A DNA stretch of 14,162 nt from Clostridiales bacterium (GCA_003446975.1 DMAP01000243.1:1-14162), one strand, 5' to 3'. Positions 6,669 to 13,951 are shown, counted from the first letter of the stretch. The notes: a model not told the origin generated them from the letters alone. Numbers and translations: made by a program.

Positions 6669-8285
6669 CTATTGGTACATCTCATCGATGCGTTTTTGAA
6701 GCTCATCATTTTCCAGGAAATCATCAAAGTCTGTCAGCGTATCATAAAGTCCTGCCGGTGTGATTTCAAAAATTCTGTTGGCTATGGTGTTGATAAATTT
6801 ATGGTCCTGAGATGAAAACATCATGGTTCCCTTAAAGGCAATCAGGCCATCGTTTACCGCTTGTATGGATTCCAGATCCAAATGGTTTGTCGGTTCGTCC
6901 AATATGAGCACATTGGCGCCTGACACCATCAACTTGGAGAACATGCATCTAACCTTTTCACCACCTGACAACACTGAAGCTTCCTTTAGCGGCTCTTGCT
7001 CGGAAAAGAGCATTTTCCCTAAAAAACCTCTTATGTAGGCCTCGGATTTTTCTATGGAGAACTGTCTCAGCCAATCTATCAGATTCAGTTTCACACCTTC
7101 GAAATATTCGCTGTTGTCATTGGGCAAATAATCAACTTTGGTAGTGATTCCCCATTTGTAGGTGCCTGAATCCGGCTCCATTTCGCCCGCAAGAATTTTG
7201 AAAAGCGTTGTTTTTGCCAAATCATTTTTACTGAGCACCACTACCTTATCCCCTTTGTTGAGGGTAAATGAAATATTGTTCAAAACCTTCTGGCCTTGTA
7301 TGGTCTTGGTTAATCCTTCAACAGCCAGTATGTCTTTGCCCGCCTCTCTTTCCGGTGTGAACCCGACGAAAGGATACCTCCTGGTGGAAGGCATAATGTC
7401 TTCTATATTGATCTTGTCCAGTAGTTTTTTTCTTGAAGTGGCCTGTTTTGCCTTTGATGCGTTGGAGCTGAATCTGGCGATAAAGCTCTGAAGTTCTTTG
7501 ATCTTATCTTCTTTTTTCTTGTTCTGCTCTTTTAGAAGTCTCGACATCAGTTGGCTTGATTCATACCAAAAGTCGTAGTTTCCCACATACATTCTTATTT
7601 TTTTAAAGTCTATATCCACCATGTGCGTACAGACTTTGTTGAGAAAATGCCTGTCATGTGATACGACAATAATTGTCTTTTCGTAATCTGGCAAGAAATC
7701 CTCAAGCCAGTTGATTGCCCTGAAGTCAAGGTGATTGGTGGGCTCATCCATCAACAGAATATCCGGATTACCAAAGAGGGACTGGGCTAGCAATACCTTG
7801 ACCTTGTCCGAAGGTGGAATGTCCTTCATTATTTTATCGTGATATTTCTTATCCACTCCCAAACCTGTCAGGAGCTTCTCCGCCTCTGTTTCAGCTTCCC
7901 AACCGTTCAACTCGGCAAATTCACCCTCCAGTTCAGAGGCCTTGATGCCATCCTCATCAGAAAAATCCGGCTTCATATAGATTTCATCTTTTTCCTTCAT
8001 AATCTGGTAGAGTCTCTTGTGTCCCATGATGACTGTCTCCACCACGTTGTACTCGTCGTATTCAAAATGGTCCTGTTTCAGTACCGCAAGCCTTTCACCT
8101 GGAGTGATATGAATATCTCCCTTGTTTGGGCTAAGTTCTCCTGACAGCATTCTCAAAAAGGTAGATTTGCCCGCACCATTCGCACCTATAACACCGTAGC
8201 AGTTGCCAGGTGTGAACTTCAAATCCACATCCTTGAATAATTCTTGTCCGCCAAAGCTCAATCCTAAATTTGTTACTGTTATCAA
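6669..8285 (-). CDS. ykpA: ABC-F family ATPase, YkpA/YbiT type
   Basis: A 538-residue soluble protein with two ABC ATPase domains and no membrane domain. ABC-F proteins act on ribosomes, either rescuing stalled translation or protecting against antibiotics; the length and whole-protein pattern match the housekeeping YkpA/YbiT branch. Domain 1 has Walker A GANGAGKS (34-41), Walker B with DEPTNHLD (E181) and SHDRHF. The charged linker includes ELQSFIARFSSNASKAKQAT. Domain 2 has an intact LSGGE signature and DEPTNHLD (E464), but its Walker A reads SKNDLAKT (352-359), lacking the glycines, and the switch histidine is replaced in SSQDH (Q493). The start is TTG at 8283-8285: AAAGGAGA lies at proper distance, and MITVTNLGLSF is the normal family N-terminus. 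The frame is open further upstream, but those codons lack an RBS. It is the first gene of an operon with the QueG-like gene. Confidence 0.9.
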   Translation of the reverse strand: MITVTNLGLSFGGQELFKDVDLKFTPGNCYGVIGANGAGKSTFLRMLSGELSPNKGDIHITPGERLAVLKQDHFEYDEYNVVETVIMGHKRLYQIMKEKDEIYMKPDFSDEDGIKASELEGEFAELNGWEAETEAEKLLTGLGVDKKYHDKIMKDIPPSDKVKVLLAQSLFGNPDILLMDEPTNHLDFRAINWLEDFLPDYEKTIIVVSHDRHFLNKVCTHMVDIDFKKIRMYVGNYDFWYESSQLMSRLLKEQNKKKEDKIKELQSFIARFSSNASKAKQATSRKKLLDKINIEDIMPSTRRYPFVGFTPEREAGKDILAVEGLTKTIQGQKVLNNISFTLNKGDKVVVLSKNDLAKTTLFKILAGEMEPDSGTYKWGITTKVDYLPNDNSEYFEGVKLNLIDWLRQFSIEKSEAYIRGFLGKMLFSEQEPLKEASVLSGGEKVRCMFSKLMVSGANVLILDEPTNHLDLESIQAVNDGLIAFKGTMMFSSQDHKFINTIANRIFEITPAGLYDTLTDFDDFLENDELQKRIDEMYQ

Positions 8286-8345
8286 TGTGATCTCCTTTAA
8301 CATTCTATAGTTTGCAGCACAGTTCTGCATGATTGTTTGTCCAAG

Positions 8346-8377
8346 AAAAATATCACATAGTTTCCTATGCAATATTA
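8346..8377 (-). promoter_or_regulatory. Terminator-like hairpin in the ABC-F leader (possible attenuator)
   Basis: On the minus strand ATATTGCATAG pairs with CTATGTGATAT (8365-8375 with 8350-8360; 11 pairs, two of them G-U) around a GAAA tetraloop. Two further A-T pairs extend it, and a T run ends at 8346. It begins only a few bases after the expected transcription start and 60 bases before the TTG start codon. The shape is that of a weak intrinsic terminator, so attenuation is possible; mRNA stabilisation is an alternative. Confidence 0.45.
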
Positions 8378-8388
8378 TCAGCTAAAGC

Positions 8389-8416
8389 ATTATACACTTT
8401 TATCGGGTAAATTCAA
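8389..8416 (-). promoter_or_regulatory. Promoter of the ABC-F/QueG-like operon
   Basis: On the minus strand TTGAAT (8411-8416) and TATAAT (8389-8394) are separated by 16 bases, and TG precedes the -10. Transcription would start near 8382, giving a leader of about 97 bases. No convincing terminator was found between this promoter and the upstream zinc-ribbon gene, so read-through from the opp operon is possible. Confidence 0.65.
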
Positions 8417-8444
8417 AGGATTTTTTATGAATCAGGAATTTTAA

Positions 8445-8669
8445 TCACAATAGTTCCAGCAGAACTATAAGAAGTGCCAAAGCTGTCAGTACAACTGTGA
8501 GCCAAGCCCGAATCTGTTTGGCTCTGTTTTTTTCCATCGGTCTATAGTAAGGCTTCAACTCTCCCTTGCAAAAGATGCATTCAACCATGTGGTCCAAGAC
8601 GTCCTTATCACAATGGGGACAAGTAGTCAAATGGTTCTCATAACCTGTTTTTGATTTTTTCATTCTCAT
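8445..8669 (-). CDS. Small zinc-ribbon membrane protein
   Basis: A 74-residue protein with an N-terminal four-cysteine zinc ribbon: CPHC at 17-20 and CIFC at 31-34, then KGELKP. After a basic stretch (46-54) a single hydrophobic segment at 55-73 ends the chain. The layout predicts a cytoplasmic zinc finger tethered by a C-terminal membrane anchor. AAGGTG lies five bases before ATG. It follows the DDGR-motif gene by 16 bases and is the last gene on the opp transcript, so it is probably co-expressed with the peptide transporter. No specific function can be given; small zinc ribbons of this kind are often adaptor or regulatory pieces. Possible roles are assembly or control of the transporter, which is inference from position only. 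Confidence 0.75.
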   Translation of the reverse strand: MRMKKSKTGYENHLTTCPHCDKDVLDHMVECIFCKGELKPYYRPMEKNRAKQIRAWLTVVLTALALLIVLLELL

Positions 8670-8685
8670 AGTGACACCTTCTCAA

Positions 8686-8943
8686 CTACTTCAACCAAAA
8701 TTTTGTTGAAAAGAGAATAAAGATCAGGAAAGCACCCACAAAAACGAGACCAATCACAAGACCTGCAAACAAAGCTGTCCTCATTAGCTGGAATGTTTCT
8801 TTTTTTGTCAGAAGCAGCTCTTCACCGGCACCTGAGTCGATTCTTCTTTTGTCTCTAGTTTGCCATGGAGCGCCTTCGAAATTCATGTCAGCAACTACTC
8901 TGCCGTCATCTCTGAATTCATCTTTTTTCTTCACTTCAATCAT
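8686..8943 (-). CDS. Small single-pass membrane protein with DDGRVVADM motif
   Basis: An 85-residue protein directly downstream of oppF (20-base gap). The N-terminal half is charged and carries DDGRVVADMNFEGAPW at 12-27; residues 57-78 form one membrane segment, followed by the short tail STKFWLK. The open frame extends upstream to 9075 inside oppF in another phase, but that part is an out-of-frame reading of oppF and was rejected. ATG 8943 is the natural methionine; the RBS AAAGGA is only about two bases before it, so GTG 8934 (starting VKKKDEF), with better spacing, is a real alternative. From memory, small proteins with a DDGR-type motif and one membrane span occur beside clostridial opp genes, hinting at an accessory subunit. 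Function unknown. Confidence 0.75.
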   Translation of the reverse strand: MIEVKKKDEFRDDGRVVADMNFEGAPWQTRDKRRIDSGAGEELLLTKKETFQLMRTALFAGLVIGLVFVGAFLIFILFSTKFWLK

Positions 8944-8963
8944 ATCCTTTATGGCTAAATTTT

Positions 8964-9944
8964 TCAAGTGTACAAATGACAAGCAACCAAATGTCCCTTT
9001 TCGATTTCGAGCATCTGAGGATCTTGATGCTTGCAAATTTCCATGCAATGTCTGCATCTTGTGTGAAACTTGCATCCTGACGGTGGGTTTGCTGGCGATG
9101 GCATAGTTCCCTCTAGAATAATCCTCTCTTTTTTTATGTCCGGATCAGGTACAGGTATCGCGCTGAACAAAGCCTGGGTGTAAGGATGCAGTGGGTTTCC
9201 GAATATGGTTTTTTTATCCGAATACTCAACAATGCTCCCTAAATACATGACACCAACAGTATCTGAAATATGCTCCACAACAGAAAGATCATGAGATATG
9301 AACAGATATGTCAGGCTGTACTTTTCCTGAAGCTCCATCAGAAGATTAAGTATCTGAGCTTGAATGGAGACGTCTAGGGCTGAAACCGGTTCATCGCAAA
9401 CGATAAAATCAGGATTTAGGGCGATGGCTCTAGCGATACATATCCGTTGTCTCTGTCCCCCAGAGAACTCATGAGGATATCTGTCCTTGTGATAAACCTG
9501 GAGACCGCAATCCAACATGACCTTTGATATATAGTCGTCAAAATCTTCCTTGGGCACCAGTTTGTTGTCTCTTACAGCCTCTCCGATGATTTCTCCTACC
9601 GGCATTCTCGGAGAGAGACTGGAATAGGGATCCTGAAAAATTATCTGTATTTTGGGTCTTATGGCTTTAAGCTCTCTTCTATTCAAAGCATGAATATCGA
9701 TGCCGTTGAATAGAATCTCTCCATCTGTTTTATTTGTCAGTCTTAAAATAGTCTTGCCTACTGTGGTTTTTCCGCATCCGGATTCTCCAACCAGACCCAT
9801 GGTTGTGCCTCTTTTTATACTGAAGGAAATATCATCCACAGCCTTGACAAAGAATTTAACCTTGGCAAAAAGCCCAGATGATATGGGATAATATGTTCTT
9901 AGATTCTTGACCACAATGATGTTGTCATCTCTTATTTCAGTCAT
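8964..9944 (-). CDS. oppF: Oligopeptide ABC transporter ATP-binding protein OppF
   Basis: A 326-residue cytoplasmic ATPase that pairs with OppD to power peptide import through OppB/OppC. All nucleotide-binding elements are intact: Walker A GESGCGKT (53-60), Q-loop in FQDPYSSLSPRM, signature SGGQRQR (161-167), Walker B with D184/E185, and the switch histidine H218 in FISHDL. The C-terminal oligopeptide-transporter domain follows (NPLHPYTQALFSAIPVPDP), with C291, C297, C300, C304 and C322 in the region that in OppD/DppD-type proteins can bind a 4Fe-4S cluster. The start is backed by AGGAGG six bases before ATG and overlaps the end of oppD by eight bases, so the two are translationally coupled. 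Length is normal for the family. It could equally be named AppF or DppF, because the peptide preference is not visible in this subunit. Confidence 0.93.
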   Translation of the reverse strand: MTEIRDDNIIVVKNLRTYYPISSGLFAKVKFFVKAVDDISFSIKRGTTMGLVGESGCGKTTVGKTILRLTNKTDGEILFNGIDIHALNRRELKAIRPKIQIIFQDPYSSLSPRMPVGEIIGEAVRDNKLVPKEDFDDYISKVMLDCGLQVYHKDRYPHEFSGGQRQRICIARAIALNPDFIVCDEPVSALDVSIQAQILNLLMELQEKYSLTYLFISHDLSVVEHISDTVGVMYLGSIVEYSDKKTIFGNPLHPYTQALFSAIPVPDPDIKKERIILEGTMPSPANPPSGCKFHTRCRHCMEICKHQDPQMLEIEKGHLVACHLYT

Positions 9945-11112
9945 TTTGGTCCTCCTTGTTGTCCAGATACTGATAACAGGTCACCATATGGGTTTCGGAG
10001 ACAAATATTTCAGGAGGATAAGCGCCTTCACAAGCTTTGAATGCCTTGCTGCATCTATCTCTGAAATAGCAATAGTCAGGCATGTCCACAGGATTCGGAA
10101 CCGATCCGGGTATACTGTATAATTTGCCGGATTTTTTGCCTCCTACTCCTGGGATGCTCGCCATCAATCCGATGGTATAAGGATGCATAGGATTGTGGAA
10201 TATCTCTCCGACGGTCCCTTTTTCGATGACCTTGCCTGCATACATAACAACCACATAGTCAGCCATTTCAGCTATAACACCAAGATCGTGTGTGATCAGC
10301 ATGATGCTGCTGTTGATCTTTTCTTTTAAATTTCTGAGCAAATCCATTATCTGGGCTTGTATGGTCACATCCAGCGCGGTTGTGGGCTCGTCGGCAATAA
10401 TCAGCTTAGGGTTGCAGGCCAGTGCCATGGCAATCATGACCCTCTGACGCATTCCACCTGACAATTCATGGGGAAACATCCTATAGACACCCTCCCCATT
10501 GGCTATGCCGACTACTTCCAGCATTTCAATCGTTCTATTCTTGACTTCATCATCTTTCATATGAGGATTATGCAGTTCAATTACCTCGTCGATTTGGAGA
10601 CCAATTCTAAAAACAGGATTGAGGCTGGTCATTGGCTCCTGAAATATCATTGATATCTCATTACCTCGTATGTGCTGCATTCTATCTATTGGCGTTTTTG
10701 CGATATCAAAGACAAAGTTCCCGGCATCAAATCGGATTTCTCCTTCAACAATCTGTCCCTGGGGTCTCTGGACCAGCTGCATGATGGACAGGCTGGTGAC
10801 TGACTTCCCGCATCCTGATTCTCCGACGATACCAACAGTCTTTCCTTTTGGTACATCAAAGGATATTCCGCTAACCGCTTTTATGACACCTATATCTGTA
10901 AAAAAATAGGTATGGAGATTCTCCACCTCCAATACGTTCTTTGTGTTTTTCATTACTGAACTGTATTCAGACTCCGGTACATTGGTCCGCTGATGCTTTG
11001 CTTCCAACGCATCCGTGATTCGTCTATTTTCCTTTGAGATGCGTCTGACTTCGCGGCCGGACATGTAATTGGCGTCTTTGGTTTTTTTAGTTGAATCTTT
11101 CTTATCGCTCAT
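9937..11112 (-). CDS. oppD: Oligopeptide ABC transporter ATP-binding protein OppD, N-terminally extended
   Basis: A 391-residue cytoplasmic ATPase, partner of OppF. The ATPase core begins only at about residue 59 (NVLEVENLHTYFF): Walker A GESGCGKS (97-104), Q-loop FQEPMTSLNP, signature LSGGMRQR (217-224), Walker B D241/E242 and H275 in LITHDL. The C-terminal domain carries C348, C354, C361 and C379, a spacing compatible with a 4Fe-4S cluster. The first 58 residues are an unusual charged, helix-forming extension (SGREVRRISKENRRITDALE, then PESEYSSVMK); usual OppD proteins of 320-350 residues lack it. The extension appears genuinely translated: GTAGGTGA stands just before ATG 11112 and the gap to oppC is only seven bases. 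From memory, similar extensions with a PESEY-like element occur in other clostridial OppD proteins. Function of the extension unknown. Confidence 0.92.
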   Translation of the reverse strand: MSDKKDSTKKTKDANYMSGREVRRISKENRRITDALEAKHQRTNVPESEYSSVMKNTKNVLEVENLHTYFFTDIGVIKAVSGISFDVPKGKTVGIVGESGCGKSVTSLSIMQLVQRPQGQIVEGEIRFDAGNFVFDIAKTPIDRMQHIRGNEISMIFQEPMTSLNPVFRIGLQIDEVIELHNPHMKDDEVKNRTIEMLEVVGIANGEGVYRMFPHELSGGMRQRVMIAMALACNPKLIIADEPTTALDVTIQAQIMDLLRNLKEKINSSIMLITHDLGVIAEMADYVVVMYAGKVIEKGTVGEIFHNPMHPYTIGLMASIPGVGGKKSGKLYSIPGSVPNPVDMPDYCYFRDRCSKAFKACEGAYPPEIFVSETHMVTCYQYLDNKEDQND

Positions 11113-11119
11113 GCTTCAC

Positions 11120-12883
11120 CTACCGTTTCATTTTGGGGTCAAAGGCGTCTCGCAAACCATCCCCCACAAAGTTGAATCCTAAAACCGTCAGTAAAATCAA
11201 CAATCCCGCCGGTATCCACACAAACCAGAAATTGGTCATTTCGTAGGCTGTGGTTACACCGCTGATAATGTTGCCCCAGGATGCAAATGGAAATTTGACC
11301 CCCAAACCTAAAAAGCTCAATGTTGACTCATAAAGAATGACGCCACCAAGTCCCAGTGTGGCTAGGACGATCAATTGTGGAATAACATTGGGCACCAGGT
11401 GTTTGAAGATGCGTCTGGAAATACTCAATCCTGTCGCTTCAGCCGCCAACATGAATTCTTGCTCCCTAAGGGATAATATCTGACCTCTAACCATTCTTGC
11501 GATTCCCGGCCAGCTCATGATGCCCAGAATCAACATCAGATAGTAAATTCTAAGTTGCGGATCCACATCTAATTTGTCCATAACCGAACCGATTATAATC
11601 AGGATTGGAAGAAATGGTATGCAGAAAAACACATCTACAATTCTCATAATCAGCATGTCAACCCATTTCCCAAAATATCCTGCCAACCCACCCATAATTA
11701 CACCTAGGATGGTTTCCAGCAAAACAACTATGAAGCCAATCATCAAAGAAATCCTGCCACCGTACATTAGCCTTGTCAACACATCCATTCCATGTTTGTC
11801 TGTTCCCAGCCAGTGATTGGATGAGGGTTGCTCATGCATTGAAATCAAGTGGGTTCTTGTTTCTGTTTTCACTGTGTAGACATTGTTGATTCGAGTAATG
11901 TCGTACACTACATCATTTCCGGAATCATCAGGATATATAAAATTAGTCACACCATCTACGATAGCTTGCTCCAATGCGGTCTTGAATTCAATGGTTAAGA
12001 TTACATCCGTCGATATTGGTCTGACAGCCATTTGAGAAATAAGGGCGTATTGTTCTCTTTCGCTTCCAACAATTTTGTAAACAGAAGCTACATTTTCATC
12101 TTCTTCAATCTGATAGGTATCCCCTTCAAATGAAAAGGATAGGGAATCCCCGGTTTTAAGTGTTTTCTCCAATAAAAACTTGAATTCAAAGCCAAGATCT
12201 TCATTGGAACTGACACCATCAGCAATCAGCAGTGATTCTATGGCCACATCCTTAATTGTTCCCAACACATAATCCCTGCCTTGTCTGGTCAGCGTGTATT
12301 GCTCACCTCCAATGACAAAGTTTGTCTGCTCGGCATCTATTGCCTCCCTGATTGCCATTTGAAGTTCTTCTTCAAATACAAGTCCATCCTCTAAAGGTGT
12401 CAGACTCATAACGCCTCTGATATAGGTTATTTGTGCCTTTGGATCTGTGAGAACCACCCTGTAAAAGTCTTCGGCTTCCTGGATGATTCTATATTCCTCA
12501 CCATCATGGGTAAAGAAGGAATCACCTCGGTTTCTTGCCAAGATGAATCTCGCATGGGCCGCATTGCCATAGGTCATGCCCTCTGCCACTGTATAACGAA
12601 ATTCATTATTTATTGTCACACTGACATATTCTTTGGACATGTTGCCAATATATCTGAATACCTGTGACTCGCCGTAAGGAGTCAATAATCCACCTAAAAA
12701 TGAGAACAGGAACATGAACGTAATAATAACAAAGCCGATTATGGCCAATCTGTTCCTTAGAAATCTTCGGACAACCAGCATGCCGGGGGATAACACCTTT
12801 ACACGTTGCACATCTGATAATCCATTGTCTATATCAGTATATTCCGTTTTCTTATCTATTCTGTTTTCTCTATCTTTATCCAT
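11120..12883 (-). CDS. oppC: Oligopeptide ABC transporter permease OppC with giant extracytoplasmic insert
   Basis: A channel-forming subunit partnering OppB. At 587 residues it is about twice the usual length (near 300). Residues 1-45 are a charged cytoplasmic tail; the first membrane segment is at 46-67. A soluble stretch of about 280 residues (72-351) follows, and then the normal permease resumes at NHWLGTDKHGMDVLTRLMYGG (356-376) with five further membrane segments. The cytoplasmic coupling (EAA) loop reads EATGLSISRRIFKHLVPN and the C-terminus GDGLRDAFDP is typical. The insert lies where ordinary OppC has a short external loop, so it should face outside near OppA. The frame is unbroken and in-register on both sides, arguing against a sequencing fusion. 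The frame opens at 12928, but ATG 12883 was chosen because a GGGGG RBS lies six bases before it; ATG 12886 is the alternative. The RBS overlaps the oppB stop codon. Confidence 0.92.
   Translation of the reverse strand: MDKDRENRIDKKTEYTDIDNGLSDVQRVKVLSPGMLVVRRFLRNRLAIIGFVIITFMFLFSFLGGLLTPYGESQVFRYIGNMSKEYVSVTINNEFRYTVAEGMTYGNAAHARFILARNRGDSFFTHDGEEYRIIQEAEDFYRVVLTDPKAQITYIRGVMSLTPLEDGLVFEEELQMAIREAIDAEQTNFVIGGEQYTLTRQGRDYVLGTIKDVAIESLLIADGVSSNEDLGFEFKFLLEKTLKTGDSLSFSFEGDTYQIEEDENVASVYKIVGSEREQYALISQMAVRPISTDVILTIEFKTALEQAIVDGVTNFIYPDDSGNDVVYDITRINNVYTVKTETRTHLISMHEQPSSNHWLGTDKHGMDVLTRLMYGGRISLMIGFIVVLLETILGVIMGGLAGYFGKWVDMLIMRIVDVFFCIPFLPILIIIGSVMDKLDVDPQLRIYYLMLILGIMSWPGIARMVRGQILSLREQEFMLAAEATGLSISRRIFKHLVPNVIPQLIVLATLGLGGVILYESTLSFLGLGVKFPFASWGNIISGVTTAYEMTNFWFVWIPAGLLILLTVLGFNFVGDGLRDAFDPKMKR
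11849..12562 (-). repeat. Four degenerate ~65-residue repeats in the OppC external loop
   Basis: OppC residues 108-345 can be read as four diverged protein repeats. Each has a helix-like stretch with A/L and acidic residues (AIREAIDAEQ, LEKTLKTGD, LEQAIVDGV), then a strand beginning with F, a GxxYxI-like strand and a YxV-like strand. The anchor tyrosines are Y131/Y141, Y196/Y205, Y257/Y269 and Y327/Y336, so the units are 61 to 70 residues apart. The similarity is at protein level only; the DNA is not repetitive. A partial fifth unit may precede them (NNEFRYTV at 92-99). Fold and ligand are unknown. Confidence 0.6.
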
Positions 12884-12893
12884 CATATACCCC

Positions 12894-13880
12894 CTAACTA
12901 ATCCTAACTCTAGGGTCAACAACAGCATAAAGAATGTCTGCGATCAATGTCCCTAATATGGTCAGCACAGCCATGAATACCATATAGAACATGGTAAAAG
13001 GAATATCTCCACTAACCATAGCGCGATAAGCAGTATAACCAATACCCTCAATCTGGAAAAGCGTCTCAGTAATCAATGCCCCTGCAAACAATCCCGGCAG
13101 TGATCCTCCCAGGATTGTGACTAAAGGAATCAGCGTATTTCTGAATGCATGATAATTGATGACTCTCTTTTCTGATAAGCCTTTTGCTCGTGCTGTCCTT
13201 ATGAAATCAGCATTTAGAACCTCCAGCATATTGGTTCTCGTGTATCTCATCAAGCTACCGATACCAATGATGGTCAATGTCAGGACAGGCAGGAAATAGT
13301 GCCTTGCCAAATCCAAAAATCTTCCAATGCTATCCAATTGCATGTAGAACCTGCCTACTGTTCCATATAAAGGAAACCAACCCAGCCAGACAGAAAAAAT
13401 CAATTTCAGAACTGTTGCGAAGAAAAATGTCGGTAGTGATATACCCAGTAGAGCCACAACGGTAATCCCATAATCCATTCGACTGTATTGCCTTCTTGCT
13501 GCCAGTATTCCCAATGGCACTGCTATGCCTATTTCAAGCATGAAAGCTATTGAGCCAAGAACAAATGAATACCATATGACCTCAGCGAATTTTTGTGTTA
13601 CAGGCACATTGAACTGCCATGAATCACCGAAATCTCCTCTAACGGCACTCTTGAGCCATTGTAAATAGCCAGGTACAATACCTTTGTCCATCCCATAGGT
13701 CTCATTGAGCTGAGCCAACCACTCCGTATAGCTTTTCGCACCCGGCAATTGTGAAAGCATTCTTGCTTGAGTCTCCACAAAAGAGGTGGGTATGCTTCTC
13801 ATGATAATATAAATGATTAATGATACAAAAAACAGCAGTACCACTGAAATCAATAGTCTTTTAAGTACGTAACGTCTCAT
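12894..13880 (-). CDS. oppB: Oligopeptide ABC transporter permease OppB
   Basis: A 328-residue inner-membrane permease that forms the peptide channel with OppC. The N-terminus MRRYVLKRLLISVVLLFFVS begins the first membrane segment, followed by a moderately long external loop with GDFGDSWQFNVPVTQKF, and then five more segments. The cytoplasmic coupling (EAA) loop reads RTARAKGLSEKRVINYHAFRN, and the C-terminal DILYAVVDPRVRIS is the standard ending of OppB/DppB proteins. Length is normal for the family. The start is supported by AAGGGG about six bases before ATG. It is the second gene of the operon, 71 bases after the oppA stop codon with a hairpin between, and its own stop overlaps the RBS of oppC. 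Which peptides pass cannot be told from this subunit. Confidence 0.94.
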   Translation of the reverse strand: MRRYVLKRLLISVVLLFFVSLIIYIIMRSIPTSFVETQARMLSQLPGAKSYTEWLAQLNETYGMDKGIVPGYLQWLKSAVRGDFGDSWQFNVPVTQKFAEVIWYSFVLGSIAFMLEIGIAVPLGILAARRQYSRMDYGITVVALLGISLPTFFFATVLKLIFSVWLGWFPLYGTVGRFYMQLDSIGRFLDLARHYFLPVLTLTIIGIGSLMRYTRTNMLEVLNADFIRTARAKGLSEKRVINYHAFRNTLIPLVTILGGSLPGLFAGALITETLFQIEGIGYTAYRAMVSGDIPFTMFYMVFMAVLTILGTLIADILYAVVDPRVRIS

Positions 13881-13908
13881 ATGCTACCCCTTCCCGTTAT
13901 ATCAAATA

Positions 13909-13932
13909 AGCCCGCTCACTTGTAAGCGGGCT
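13909..13932 (-). terminator. Intercistronic hairpin between oppA and oppB
   Basis: AGCCCGCT (13909-13916) and AGCGGGCT (13925-13932) form an eight-base GC-rich stem with an eight-base loop, 20 bases after the oppA stop codon. On the minus strand only the weak tail TATTTGAT follows. It therefore looks like a partial terminator or a 3'-end stabiliser, which in operons of this kind raises binding-protein expression above that of the permeases. Confidence 0.6.
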
Positions 13933-13951
13933 CATCAAATTTGTTAATGAC

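Noticed and set aside
8286..8372. Longer ABC-F start at TTG 8372
   Set aside because: The 29 extra residues have no RBS and would be translated through the leader hairpin. TTG 8285 has a good RBS and matches the family N-terminus.
8417..8444. Terminator after the zinc-ribbon gene
   Set aside because: The only pairing available (AAATTC with GAATTT across a 21-base loop) is too weak and lacks a T run.
8944..9075. Upstream extension of the DDGR-motif gene (44 extra codons)
   Set aside because: It overlaps the 3' end of oppF in another phase and reads as an out-of-frame translation of it. No RBS precedes 9075, and the plausible start is at 8943 or 8934, after the oppF stop codon.
12884..12928. 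Longer OppC start at 12928
   Set aside because: It would overlap oppB by 35 bases and has no RBS; the GGGGG element points to ATG 12883 (or 12886).
13598..13780. 60-codon minus-strand open frame inside oppB
   Set aside because: It is an alternative phase of the conserved oppB coding sequence, with no RBS or recognisable protein.
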